Positions 18,901 through 25,689 of a DNA stretch of 64,000 bases are shown here, one piece after another. The notes beneath the pieces are model-generated. The model was not told the DNA's origin. It ran no database searches and saw nothing but the letters and a program-made list of their open reading frames with translations. Source of the stretch: Spirochaetales bacterium (lineage in GTDB: Bacteria; Spirochaetota; Spirochaetia; SZUA-6; RPPD01); NCBI GenBank assembly GCA_016929065.1, contig JAFGJO010000061.1, positions 32,578 to 96,577 of the forward strand, read 5' to 3'. A program made the translations under genes and the position numbers. Each line of letters begins with the position of its first letter. Position 1 is the stretch's first letter.

Positions 18901-19493
18901 TCGGTAAAATTCAGAGTTTCCCCGGCTTTTTTGGTAAACACTCCTTCGTTGGTCCCGCACCAGAGATTTCTTTCTGTGTCATGACAAAGCGCCGTGATGC
19001 GCTTGTCATGACATTCCGGAATATCGTCAAACCGGTGAAATGCTCCGTCTTTAAAGCAGGCAATGCCGGATTGTGTCCCCGCCAGAAGCATGCCGGATGA
19101 GGGGTCCAAACAGAGTGTATGAACATTATTTGCGGGAAGGCCGTCGGTCTGTTGATATAATGATATCCCGGCAGTTTCAATTTTCAGGATTCCGCTATGG
19201 GTGGCAGCCCAAATACAATCCTGTCGGGGATCCTGAATAATTGAATGTATCTTTTTTGCTTCATAGGAAATTGAACGGGACAGGGTGATCGAAGAAAAAT
19301 TCAAACCGTCAAATCTGAATATTCCTTCATAATGGCTTCCGATCAGAAATTTGCCGCTGTCCTCGGGAATAATCTGTGTAATCCCGGCGGGTGCACCGGG
19401 AATTGAGTTGTAATGAGTACAATGAACCCGTGAAGGTACAGACGGAGAGGAAAGAATGAATAATCCGTTTTTTTTCTTTTGTGAGTGTGTCAC
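15921..19493 (-). CDS. Soluble two-component sensor kinase with 14-blade reg_prop propeller region and PAS domain
   Basis: 1190 residues. About 14 reg_prop-type blades can be counted over ~40-610 (repeats like NLWCGTNEGVF, GMLWCGTDTGLF, HIWVATEHHGIF), i.e. two seven-bladed propellers, then a Y_Y_Y-type Ig-like domain (FSYSYCLEGHDTEY), a PAS domain, coiled coil, HisKA (His881 in GIAHEINSPLSA) and HATPase (NLINNALHAM, DTGKGIPPE, GTGLGLDIV). About 120 residues separate the H box from the second HisKA helix, an insertion. Related hybrid sensors are periplasmic with a transmembrane helix before HisKA; here neither a signal peptide nor a membrane segment is visible. GTG start is weakly supported. 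First gene of a three-gene relay operon. Confidence 0.85.
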   Translation of the reverse strand: MTHSQKKKNGLFILSSPSVPSRVHCTHYNSIPGAPAGITQIIPEDSGKFLIGSHYEGIFRFDGLNFSSITLSRSISYEAKKIHSIIQDPRQDCIWAATHSGILKIETAGISLYQQTDGLPANNVHTLCLDPSSGMLLAGTQSGIACFKDGAFHRFDDIPECHDKRITALCHDTERNLWCGTNEGVFTKKAGETLNFTEEHGLPSKNILCFLFDENGMLWCGTDTGLFTIKGTNGPEISVHPKITGIPITCICIDSKKRKWVGSFTGISVIENEEVFHIRQNDGLLSPYIATLYPGPDNSIWAGYQYAGLSRITLDEAVIVSRKIVTGTMVKDGNNNLWYASNNELCVHDGKEEAVQVLPGKISCIMIDSQNHIWVATEHHGIFVYASKKSVLENACQHFTKSDNLPSDEVYSLLETHDNTVIAGLRNPGSIAFINNRKIVSRKVPQQIISRLFEDSKGRLWYGGYAPDGLACIDGTTGYFFNREHGLDNEAVLSIMEDHDKMIWIGTHAGIFFFDEDKFHRWTPIEGIDETNHQTAAAGFFGTLYFGTKNGLFVTDKTHIQRLSAVDGIPGNGISGIIPQHDNSLIVSTYNGIVVLKNLPLTMPKITITSIKADQEYAYTPVLTIGQTPYLKINWQGVHLASNKFSYSYCLEGHDTEYRQTWRNNCEYHNCKPGKYTFTVYAVNRSLIVSEEPAKCTIIITAASGLVSSHEYELLFKNLNIGHLRFQLPGPNIIYVNRTILSMLGYSDAQELITKTKEILSIDHPPEGSLFDYILHHAGIKPIEARLQKKTEETVWVTIIATKIQTPTENEEFLDVMCIDTTERKNIELELQKNRKQLEEMVEERTQELTKTLEHLQNTQKQLLLSEKMAALGQLIAGIAHEINSPLSAIRSSVHNIAKVLDQTVRALPFFFQLLSVEELNYFMLLIEKSVSTHTRYSSREEREFKKTLMIFLDAHQVGNSETIAEALITMRIYTDIEDFSPLFTSEEFPRIIHMAEKVSGLYRSSEIITTATTQASNVISALKHYSRTDSESARVYTDIIEGLETVLTLYHNQIKYEVEVVREYKSRPVILCFPEDLIHVWMNLINNALHAMHKKGKLIIGVEEQGKNVAITVSDTGKGIPPEIQKKIFEPFFTTKPRGEGTGLGLDIVNKIVEKHNGEIHLSSKPGMTTFTVILPNLQREEESFHQKK

Positions 19494-19639
19494 ACTATTT
19501 CCATTTCTAGTATAGTATGAGTATATATCAAAAACAAGGAATAAACGGTCAGTAAAAAAGATTAGACAAGCCTTGATTTTTTCAGGATAATGATTTCACC
19601 TGTTTTTTAGAAAAGACATTTTCTTGAAAAGGAATATTC

Positions 19640-20290
19640 ATGGCAAAAATATTAATTGTTGAAGATGAAAAACCAATTGCAGACCTCATTGCAATGAACC
19701 TTGAAATGGCAGGTTTTGAAACAGAACACGCGGCGGACGGGGAAAAAGCATTCAAATTGATTGCTGCAAACAAATACGATCTTGTTCTGCTCGATATTGT
19801 CCTGCCGAAAATGACCGGTGTTGAGTTGTTTCCGAAAATTGTCGGTCAAAAAATACCTGTTATTTTTCTCACTTCAAAAGATGCGGTCAGAGACAAAGTA
19901 CACGGGCTTACCCTGGGGGCAGAAGATTACATCACCAAGCCGTTTGACAATGCCGAACTTGTTGCCCGGATCAAGGTAGTGCTGCGTCGGCAAAAAAAAC
20001 AGACACCCAGTATAAAAATAGGCGACATTACTGTTGATATGGAAAAACGTGTGGTGAAGAAAGTGAGCCAGGAAATCAGCCTTACCATGAAAGAGTTCGA
20101 GCTGCTGCATTATTTGATATTGCATCGGGGGAGTATTGTCTCGAGGGATCAATTACTGGAAAATGTCTGGGGGTATAATTTTACCGGAAATACGCGAACC
20201 ATTGATATTCATGTGAAAAAGCTGAGGGAAAAGCTCGGTACAGAAAAAATAAAGACTGTTTTCAAGATGGGATACAAACTGGAGGAGTGA
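19640..20290 (+). CDS. OmpR/PhoB-family response regulator
   Basis: 216 residues. REC domain with VEDE (7-10), phospho-acceptor Asp52 (LVLLDIVLPKMTG), switch Thr/Ser in FLTSKDA and Lys in ITKPFDNAE, then a winged-helix DNA-binding domain (SLTMKEFELLHYLILHRG, SRDQLLENVWG, RTIDIHVKKLREKLG). GGAATATTC precedes ATG 19640. The cognate kinase starts eight bases downstream. A TTTACA-N5-TTTACA box just after the pair could be its site. It lies divergent from the propeller-kinase operon. Confidence 0.95.
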   Translation: MAKILIVEDEKPIADLIAMNLEMAGFETEHAADGEKAFKLIAANKYDLVLLDIVLPKMTGVELFPKIVGQKIPVIFLTSKDAVRDKVHGLTLGAEDYITKPFDNAELVARIKVVLRRQKKQTPSIKIGDITVDMEKRVVKKVSQEISLTMKEFELLHYLILHRGSIVSRDQLLENVWGYNFTGNTRTIDIHVKKLREKLGTEKIKTVFKMGYKLEE

Positions 20291-20297
20291 GGATGCC

Positions 20298-21743
20298 ATG
20301 CGAGTAAGAAACAGGATTCTTGTCCTCTGTATCATTCTGTGTACTGCGGTCATTACTCTTCCCGGAATTATACTTATCCATTCAAGCAACGAATCGCTCC
20401 AGGAGTATGAATTCAACAGCCTCCGCCGTGATATGCTTCAGGCAAAAAATACCTTTACCAATATGTACTATTCCGAGCAGCATCTCGCCTATATCGAATC
20501 GTTTGATTCACCTGATCTGCCAAAAAAAGACACTGATCCACTTGTCAAGAAAGTCGCCCAGGAACTTTTTTCGGGTTTTAAAAGCACAAATTTGTTTGTT
20601 GATCTGTTTTCCTGGAATAAGGAACTGTTGTATTCAAACCATGTTTTTTTTTCTGATGAGCGAAAGGAAATTCTTGATTACAAGGAAGGAACGTGGAGTC
20701 TCTCGGTGAAGAAAATTGAAGAAAAACGTTTTACGGTAATTACCGACAGTATTGAGATAGCAGATTCGAAGCTTATTATTTCTTTATCCAGGGATATTTC
20801 CCATGTTGATGACAGTCTGAGGACACAATACCTGGTGTTTTTTATCATCCTCGCCGGGGCAATTGCACTTCTGTCGATAATTATTCCTCTTGTCACCGCA
20901 CAGATAACGAAGCCGATTGAAGAGTTGGTCGAAACGGCAGAAGAAATCAGCAATGGACATTACAACCGGCGCGTGATTCCCCGGGGTAAAGATGAAATTG
21001 GACGGCTTGGACTTGAGTTTAACCGGATGACAGAAGCGATTGAACATACCATTTCATTACTGAATGAACAGGCAGAGCAAAAACAGCGGTTTATTGATAA
21101 TCTTACCCATGAATTAATGAATCCGCTCACCTCGATCATCGGTTATGCTGATTTTTTGCGAAGCAACAAATACAACAAGAAAATATTCGACAAAAGTCTT
21201 GGGTATATCTACACAGAGGGAAAACGCATTGGCGAGCTTGCCGAGCGGCTGTTTGACCTGATGTTGTTCAAGAATAAAAAAGCTGCTCTGAAAAAGGAAA
21301 AAGTAATGCCCCTGTTTCAGGAGATACGGGAGAATCTGCAATTCAAGCTCAGAAGAAAAGAAATAACAGCTGTGCTTGAAGGAAAGGATTTTTCTATAGG
21401 AATGGACCGCACATTGATGAAGGCCGCTCTTGTTAATCTGGTGGATAATGCAATCAAAGCCTCCCCGTTCGGGGCGAACATTTATTTCGGTGCGGAAAAA
21501 AACAGGATGGAGGCTGTGCTTTTTGTCCGTGATGAAGGAAAGGGGATAAAACAGTCTGAATTAAAAAAAATTCTTGAGCCATTCTATCAGGTGGAAAAAG
21601 GGAAAACCGGGCCCGCGACAGGTGCCGGTCTGGGACTGGCAATTACTGTTGAAATTGTCAACCTTCATGGTGCGAAGCTGGAGTATGACTCAACCGAGGG
21701 GAAAGGAACAACGGCACGAATTATCTTCCAAAAGTCTATATAG
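20298..21743 (+). CDS. Membrane sensor histidine kinase (HAMP, HisKA, HATPase), partner of the preceding regulator
   Basis: 481 residues. TM1 ~5-27 (ILVLCIILCTAVITLPGIIL), a ~145-residue extracytoplasmic sensor region, TM2 ~178-200 (FFIILAGAIALLSIIIPLV), HAMP (ITKPIEELVETAEEISNG), HisKA (FIDNLTHELMNPLTSIIG) and HATPase (NLVDNAIKAS, RDEGKGI, GAGLGLAITV). An EnvZ/PhoR-like architecture; the stimulus cannot be told from the sensor region. A GGAGG within the preceding stop region serves ATG 20298. Confidence 0.94.
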   Translation: MRVRNRILVLCIILCTAVITLPGIILIHSSNESLQEYEFNSLRRDMLQAKNTFTNMYYSEQHLAYIESFDSPDLPKKDTDPLVKKVAQELFSGFKSTNLFVDLFSWNKELLYSNHVFFSDERKEILDYKEGTWSLSVKKIEEKRFTVITDSIEIADSKLIISLSRDISHVDDSLRTQYLVFFIILAGAIALLSIIIPLVTAQITKPIEELVETAEEISNGHYNRRVIPRGKDEIGRLGLEFNRMTEAIEHTISLLNEQAEQKQRFIDNLTHELMNPLTSIIGYADFLRSNKYNKKIFDKSLGYIYTEGKRIGELAERLFDLMLFKNKKAALKKEKVMPLFQEIRENLQFKLRRKEITAVLEGKDFSIGMDRTLMKAALVNLVDNAIKASPFGANIYFGAEKNRMEAVLFVRDEGKGIKQSELKKILEPFYQVEKGKTGPATGAGLGLAITVEIVNLHGAKLEYDSTEGKGTTARIIFQKSI

Positions 21744-21762
21744 TCAAATACCTCCAGTATAG

Positions 21763-21811
21763 TTTACATTAAATTTACAACTTTTAGCTGTGCTTTTTTC
21801 GGGAATATAGT
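21763..21811 (+). promoter_or_regulatory. Candidate OmpR-type regulator box and -10 element
   Basis: TTTACA at 21763-21768 is repeated exactly at 21774-21779 with a five-base spacer, an 11-bp period like the tandem TT(A/T)ACA-N5 boxes of Bacillus PhoP-type regulators. A -10-like TATAGT sits at 21806-21811, 26 bases beyond the box, with no good -35, as expected of an activated promoter. It lies between the kinase gene and an exported protein. Inference only. Confidence 0.4.
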
Positions 21812-21834
21812 AGTATTGCTAGTGTGTCGATTGA

Positions 21835-21850
21835 ATTGATGATAATCAAT
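21835..21850. promoter_or_regulatory. Short palindrome upstream of exported protein
   Basis: ATTGAT-GATA-ATCAAT, perfect 6-bp arms with a 4-base centre, just downstream of the TATAGT element. Possible operator or leader hairpin; too short to assign. Confidence 0.25.
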
Positions 21851-21953
21851 GTAACATTGTGTTTAAACAGATGTTTGTTTACAAGAAGTAAAAAAACAGT
21901 ATTTTCCGGATAGGGGAGTATGGTGAGATAAGATTTTGACTGGAGTGTACCAG

Positions 21954-22511
21954 GTGCTGTATAAATATTTTTGCATTATTTCCATTCTCCTTTTCCTTTT
22001 GCCGGGGGGTACACTTGCAGCAGAGGGCCAGGCAGAAGACCAGCTGCACCGTATCATGAACCAGGACGATTCCCGGCCTGTACCCGGAATTGCCCAGTTG
22101 ATTACACCTGCCGAAAGAATCGGACTTTTCCATCTGGGGATGACGAAAGCAGATTTACTCCTCATTATAGGCGATCCGGATGCAGTATATGACGCCACAC
22201 ACAAAGCTCTTTCAGATCTGAAAACTGATGAGCTGTATTTGCTTTACAAATCCCTGGGACTTGCGTTTGTTTTGAAGGGTGAAACATTGCAGAAAATTAT
22301 AACATTCAGCCCGCAATACCGGCTCGAGACGGGTTTGGGGATCGGTTCTTCACAGGAGAATGTAATAAAAACCTATGGAACTGCATTCATCCTCTCCCGG
22401 AATGAGCAGCGGGATATTCTTGAATATAAAAACATCGGGATTGCATTCGCATTCCGAAAAAATGATAAAACAGTCTGGGAGGTGATCGTCTTTTCAACAT
22501 CCTCGCCGTAG
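21954..22511 (+). CDS. Exported protein of unknown function with two BamE/SmpA-like segments
   Basis: About 185 residues. Hydrophobic signal peptide (YFCIISILLFLLPGGTLAAEG, cleavage likely after LAA). The mature part has two related pieces: LFHLGMTKADLLLIIGDPDA and GLGIGSSQENVIKTYGTA, the 'G-M-T/S-x-x-x-V/L-x-x-x-x-G-x-P' style of SmpA/OmlA-like small envelope proteins. Function unknown. Start uncertain: GTG 21954 has GGAG eight bases upstream; TTG 21936 and GTG 21945 are alternatives. It follows a two-component pair and a candidate regulator box, so may be its target. Confidence 0.6.
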   Translation: MLYKYFCIISILLFLLPGGTLAAEGQAEDQLHRIMNQDDSRPVPGIAQLITPAERIGLFHLGMTKADLLLIIGDPDAVYDATHKALSDLKTDELYLLYKSLGLAFVLKGETLQKIITFSPQYRLETGLGIGSSQENVIKTYGTAFILSRNEQRDILEYKNIGIAFAFRKNDKTVWEVIVFSTSSP

Positions 22512-22625
22512 GTTTTTAATTCCCTCCCCATAATATGCGGAAAATAACAGTAAACCTCTAACCGGGATGTTGTCGACAATATAAGGGAAAGATATTCAAG
22601 GCCATTCTGACTTTTAAGGGTTGGA

Positions 22626-22868
22626 ATGATACAAAGAGATTTTAATGAACCTGGGATCATTGAAGGGAACATAGCTGTGGCGCAAAATAATTGTAAAACC
22701 AATCCACCAGTGACTTTTTTTACTGTCTGTTCTATCTGTAAAAAAGCCAGAATAAAGAACAATATCTGGAAAAAAATATCTCTTGAAGACCTTGAAAATC
22801 CTGAACATATTATCAGTCATGGTTTGTGTCCGGACTGCATGACGCGACACTATGCCGACATTATGTAA
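22626..22868 (+). CDS. Stand-alone CxxC...HGxCPxC miniprotein
   Basis: 80 residues with AGGG five bases before ATG. The C-terminal ~50 residues, VCSICKKARIKNNIW...EHIISHGLCPDCM, match the short Cys-rich tail (C-x-x-C-K-K-I-R...S-H-G-I-C-P-x-C) that is normally found C-terminal to response-regulator or PAS-kinase proteins, where four Cys probably bind metal. Here it stands alone with only ~33 extra residues before it. Could be a free metal or redox-sensing module. The pattern is recognisable; the function is unknown. Confidence 0.65.
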   Translation: MIQRDFNEPGIIEGNIAVAQNNCKTNPPVTFFTVCSICKKARIKNNIWKKISLEDLENPEHIISHGLCPDCMTRHYADIM

Positions 22869-22971
22869 AATTGGAAACAAAATCCTGTAACACTGCACAA
22901 AACTGTTATCGATCTCTTGTAAAGAATAAAAAATAAAGCTATTTTTTGTTTTTTACGGTGAAAGGAAGCAT

Positions 22972-23958
22972 GTGCAAAAATTATCAGATATTACCGCTTT
23001 CCAGGCAGCACTGAATAATTTTGGCAGAGATCGAATACCCTGCCTGTTTATCGTTGATTATGCCATGAAGAATCCGCTAATAGTCAGGCTGGATGAAGTT
23101 GATCCACATGCTTGCTTGTATTATTTTCGGGGGAAAACAAATGCGTTCTATTCCCAAAGGAAAAAAACCCTGGTTGAATTGACGAAAAAACCGGTACAGT
23201 ACCAGGATTATGAAAAATCTTTTTCAATCATTCAAAAAGAGCTGAGGAACGGCAATACCTATCTGGTAAACCTGACAGCACCCACAGCGATACAGTGCAA
23301 CGAAACACTGCGTGAAATATTTTTTGCCGCTTCGGCAAAATACAAGCTCTGGTATAACGGGGAGTTTGTATTTTTTTCCCCCGAACAATTTGTTTTTATC
23401 AGGGAAAATATGATCAGGACATTTCCAATGAAGGGTACCATTCGTGCTTCAGTCCCGGATGCTGAAAATATTATTTTGGCTGATGAAAAAGAAATGGCAG
23501 AGCACATCACTGTTGTGGATTTGTTGAGAAATGATATCGGCATGGTTGCGCGGAAAGTGGCCGTTGACCGTTTCCGGTACATTGAACATGTCGTTACTCC
23601 GGAGGAGACACTCCTGCAGGTGAGCTCGGAGATCTCCGGCAATCTTGATGTGTCATGGAGGGAAAACCTGGGGAATCTCATGGCCATGCTGCTCCCTGCG
23701 GGATCGGTAACCGGAGCACCCAAGAAAAAAACCATGGAAATAATCGGGGAAGCGGAACAGTATGATCGGGGGTATTATACAGGGGTCGCCGGAATATTTG
23801 ACGGTGATTCACTGGACAGTTGTGTCATGATTCGTTTCATCGAAAAAACTGCTGAAAGCAAATATGTCTATAAAAGCGGCGGCGGCATCACCGTTTACAG
23901 TAACTGCGAATCTGAATACAGGGAGTTGGTGGATAAAATATATGTGCCGGTTGCTTGA
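22972..23958 (+). CDS. pabB: Aminodeoxychorismate synthase component I (chorismate-binding)
   Basis: 328 residues, short PabB form. It aminates chorismate to 4-amino-4-deoxychorismate for folate synthesis, with ammonia from a glutamine amidotransferase not found here. Chorismate-binding motifs: TFPMKGTIRA, DLLRNDIGMVA, PAGSVTGAPKKKTMEII and GYYTGVAGIFDGDSLDSCVMIR (split around 20 residues). GTG 22972 is used: AAGGAAG lies seven bases before it and the overlapping ATG two bases upstream is out of frame. Overlaps the aminotransferase gene by 17 bp. Confidence 0.92.
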   Translation: MQKLSDITAFQAALNNFGRDRIPCLFIVDYAMKNPLIVRLDEVDPHACLYYFRGKTNAFYSQRKKTLVELTKKPVQYQDYEKSFSIIQKELRNGNTYLVNLTAPTAIQCNETLREIFFAASAKYKLWYNGEFVFFSPEQFVFIRENMIRTFPMKGTIRASVPDAENIILADEKEMAEHITVVDLLRNDIGMVARKVAVDRFRYIEHVVTPEETLLQVSSEISGNLDVSWRENLGNLMAMLLPAGSVTGAPKKKTMEIIGEAEQYDRGYYTGVAGIFDGDSLDSCVMIRFIEKTAESKYVYKSGGGITVYSNCESEYRELVDKIYVPVA

Positions 23959-24544
23959 AACAATCCGTTATTCCCGGGATGGATACGATAATCTTTTTTA
24001 TCACACACAACGAATGAACACCTCCCGGCAGCAACTCTATGGTGCGGATAATGTTCTGGATCTGGAACAAATGCTCGAAAAGAAGCCGTTGGTTCCCGAT
24101 GGAATTGTAAAATGCCGGGTGGTCTTGTCACAAACAATAGAAAAGGTGGAATATATCCCCTATTTCCCCCGGCCTGTTCGAAGCCTTCAGATTATATATG
24201 ATGATACGATTGAATACCGGTTCAAGTATGAAAACAGAGAGCAGCTGCAAAAGCTTTTTTTACAAAGAAAATCGTCTGATGATATCATTATTGTAAAGCA
24301 GGGGCAGGTGACAGACACATCATTCTCAAACATCGCATTTTTATACAAAGGAAAATGGATAACTCCGGCAGCGCCGCTCTTGTTCGGGACGCGGCGGGCA
24401 CAGCTGATTGATGAAGCCATCCTTGAAGAAGAAGAAATGACTGTCCTGTTTATACGAAAATGTGAAAAAGCGAGGTTGATTAACAGTATGTTCCGGTTTT
24501 ATGAATCGCCGGAAATCGGTATTTCACAGATAATGGGTCTGTGA
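23942..24544 (+). CDS. Class IV PLP aminotransferase, PabC-like (probable aminodeoxychorismate lyase)
   Basis: 200 residues from ATG 23942 inside pabB. The pattern RFKYENREQLQKLF...DDIIIVKQGQVTDTSFSNIAF...WITPAAPLLFGTRRAQLI is that of the class IV family often fused or linked to pabB; the Lys of RFKYENR is the expected PLP Schiff-base residue. Probable role: release of pyruvate from aminodeoxychorismate to give p-aminobenzoate. Somewhat shorter than E. coli PabC. Gene order and overlap with pabB support the assignment. Confidence 0.85.
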   Translation: MCRLLETIRYSRDGYDNLFYHTQRMNTSRQQLYGADNVLDLEQMLEKKPLVPDGIVKCRVVLSQTIEKVEYIPYFPRPVRSLQIIYDDTIEYRFKYENREQLQKLFLQRKSSDDIIIVKQGQVTDTSFSNIAFLYKGKWITPAAPLLFGTRRAQLIDEAILEEEEMTVLFIRKCEKARLINSMFRFYESPEIGISQIMGL

Positions 24545-24691
24545 TAATTGCAAAAAAGCAGATAATATTTGTTTTTTGGCATTGCAGTGTGTTTTTGATT
24601 GTGGTATATTGCACGGAATAATTAAGTTTTTAGATTTATTCGAGTTTTAAAGTTTATAATCAGACAATTATGAAAAATCAAAATAATTCAG

Positions 24692-24718
24692 TTCAATTGA
24701 CGATTGTCGTCAATTGAA
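24692..24718. promoter_or_regulatory. Perfect 12-bp inverted repeat upstream of aldo/keto reductase
   Basis: Arms TTCAATTGACGA and TCGTCAATTGAA with a three-base centre (TTG), 48 bp before the reductase start. A perfect 27-bp palindrome at this place is a good candidate repressor operator; it also contains a TTGACG that could be a -35. No terminator-like T-run follows. The ~220-bp gap upstream of it is AT-rich and holds no gene. Confidence 0.55.
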
Positions 24719-24766
24719 TGGTGAATATCACGTGTATATCGAGTGAACAGGGAGACGATCACTAAT

Positions 24767-25564
24767 ATGGAATTTTTCACTTTGAAATCAGGAAATAAAA
24801 TGCCGGCGATTGGATTCGGAACATACCAGCTGTGGGGTGATGAGTGCCGGGAATCGGTAAAAAAGGCTCTTGAAATCGGATATCGGAGCATTGATACAGC
24901 AGAGGATTATGAAAATCATGCGGAAATTGCCCGTGCGATTCAGGAAAGCGATATCAATCGGCAGGATATTTTTTTGACCAGCAAGATATGGAGGCTGAAT
25001 CTTCGTTCCCGGGATGTTGTTGCATCATGCGAAAAAATATTGTCTGTTTTTAAAACCGATTATATTGATTTGCTGCTGATCCATTGGCCCAGTCATGAAA
25101 TACCTTTGGAGGATACGCTTGATGGATTTAAAAGGCTCCAGACTGCCGGAAAAATGCGTGATTTCGGTGTAAGTAATTTTTCTGCGGAATTGTGTGAACA
25201 AGCTCTTCAGCTTGATTTAATTGATATTTCAATAAATCAGATTCGGTTTAATCCGTTTTGGAATAATGAAGACACGCTGCAATTCTGCAAAAAGCATGAT
25301 ATCCAGGTAACTGCGTACACGCCCATAGCAAAAGGACGTGTACTTTCCGATCAGGAACTGCTTGCATTGGCCGCTCAAATAGGCCGGCCGGTAAGCCAGC
25401 TGGTTTTGCGATGGCTGTACGAGAAAGGCCTTGTGGTTATTCCCCGTTCCCGAAAAGAAGAAAACATACGGACAAATTTCGATGTGTTCTCATTTTCGCT
25501 TCCAAGAGATATCTACCAGGCGATGGAAGATTTTCTGCATGACCATGGGGCAACCGGGGTATAA
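24767..25564 (+). CDS. Aldo/keto reductase
   Basis: 265 residues, NADPH-dependent reductase of carbonyl substrates. Catalytic tetrad visible: Asp43 and Tyr48 (SIDTAEDYEN), Lys73 (FLTSKIW), His106 (LLIHWPS). Also GFGTYQLW, FGVSNF and the C-terminal cofactor motif VVIPRSRKEEN. YtbE/DkgA-like; the physiological substrate cannot be told. ATG 24767 is chosen over GTG 24743, which would give a nonconserved eight-residue extension. The upstream palindrome suggests regulation by a repressor not in the window. Confidence 0.9.
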   Translation: MEFFTLKSGNKMPAIGFGTYQLWGDECRESVKKALEIGYRSIDTAEDYENHAEIARAIQESDINRQDIFLTSKIWRLNLRSRDVVASCEKILSVFKTDYIDLLLIHWPSHEIPLEDTLDGFKRLQTAGKMRDFGVSNFSAELCEQALQLDLIDISINQIRFNPFWNNEDTLQFCKKHDIQVTAYTPIAKGRVLSDQELLALAAQIGRPVSQLVLRWLYEKGLVVIPRSRKEENIRTNFDVFSFSLPRDIYQAMEDFLHDHGATGV

Positions 25565-25689
25565 TCTCTATTTTGCGTGCTTTCCGTTCCCTGAAATAAA
25601 ACCTTTGCGTCATGAAGGGTAATTTTCTATAATTAAACTGGTATTCCGCAATGGTGCCGGAATAACTATTATGCTGATCGGAACCGAGC

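Noticed and set aside
22509..22625. Small frames between the exported and Cys-rich proteins
   Set aside because: No ribosome site or recognisable product; the ~115-bp gap seems non-coding.
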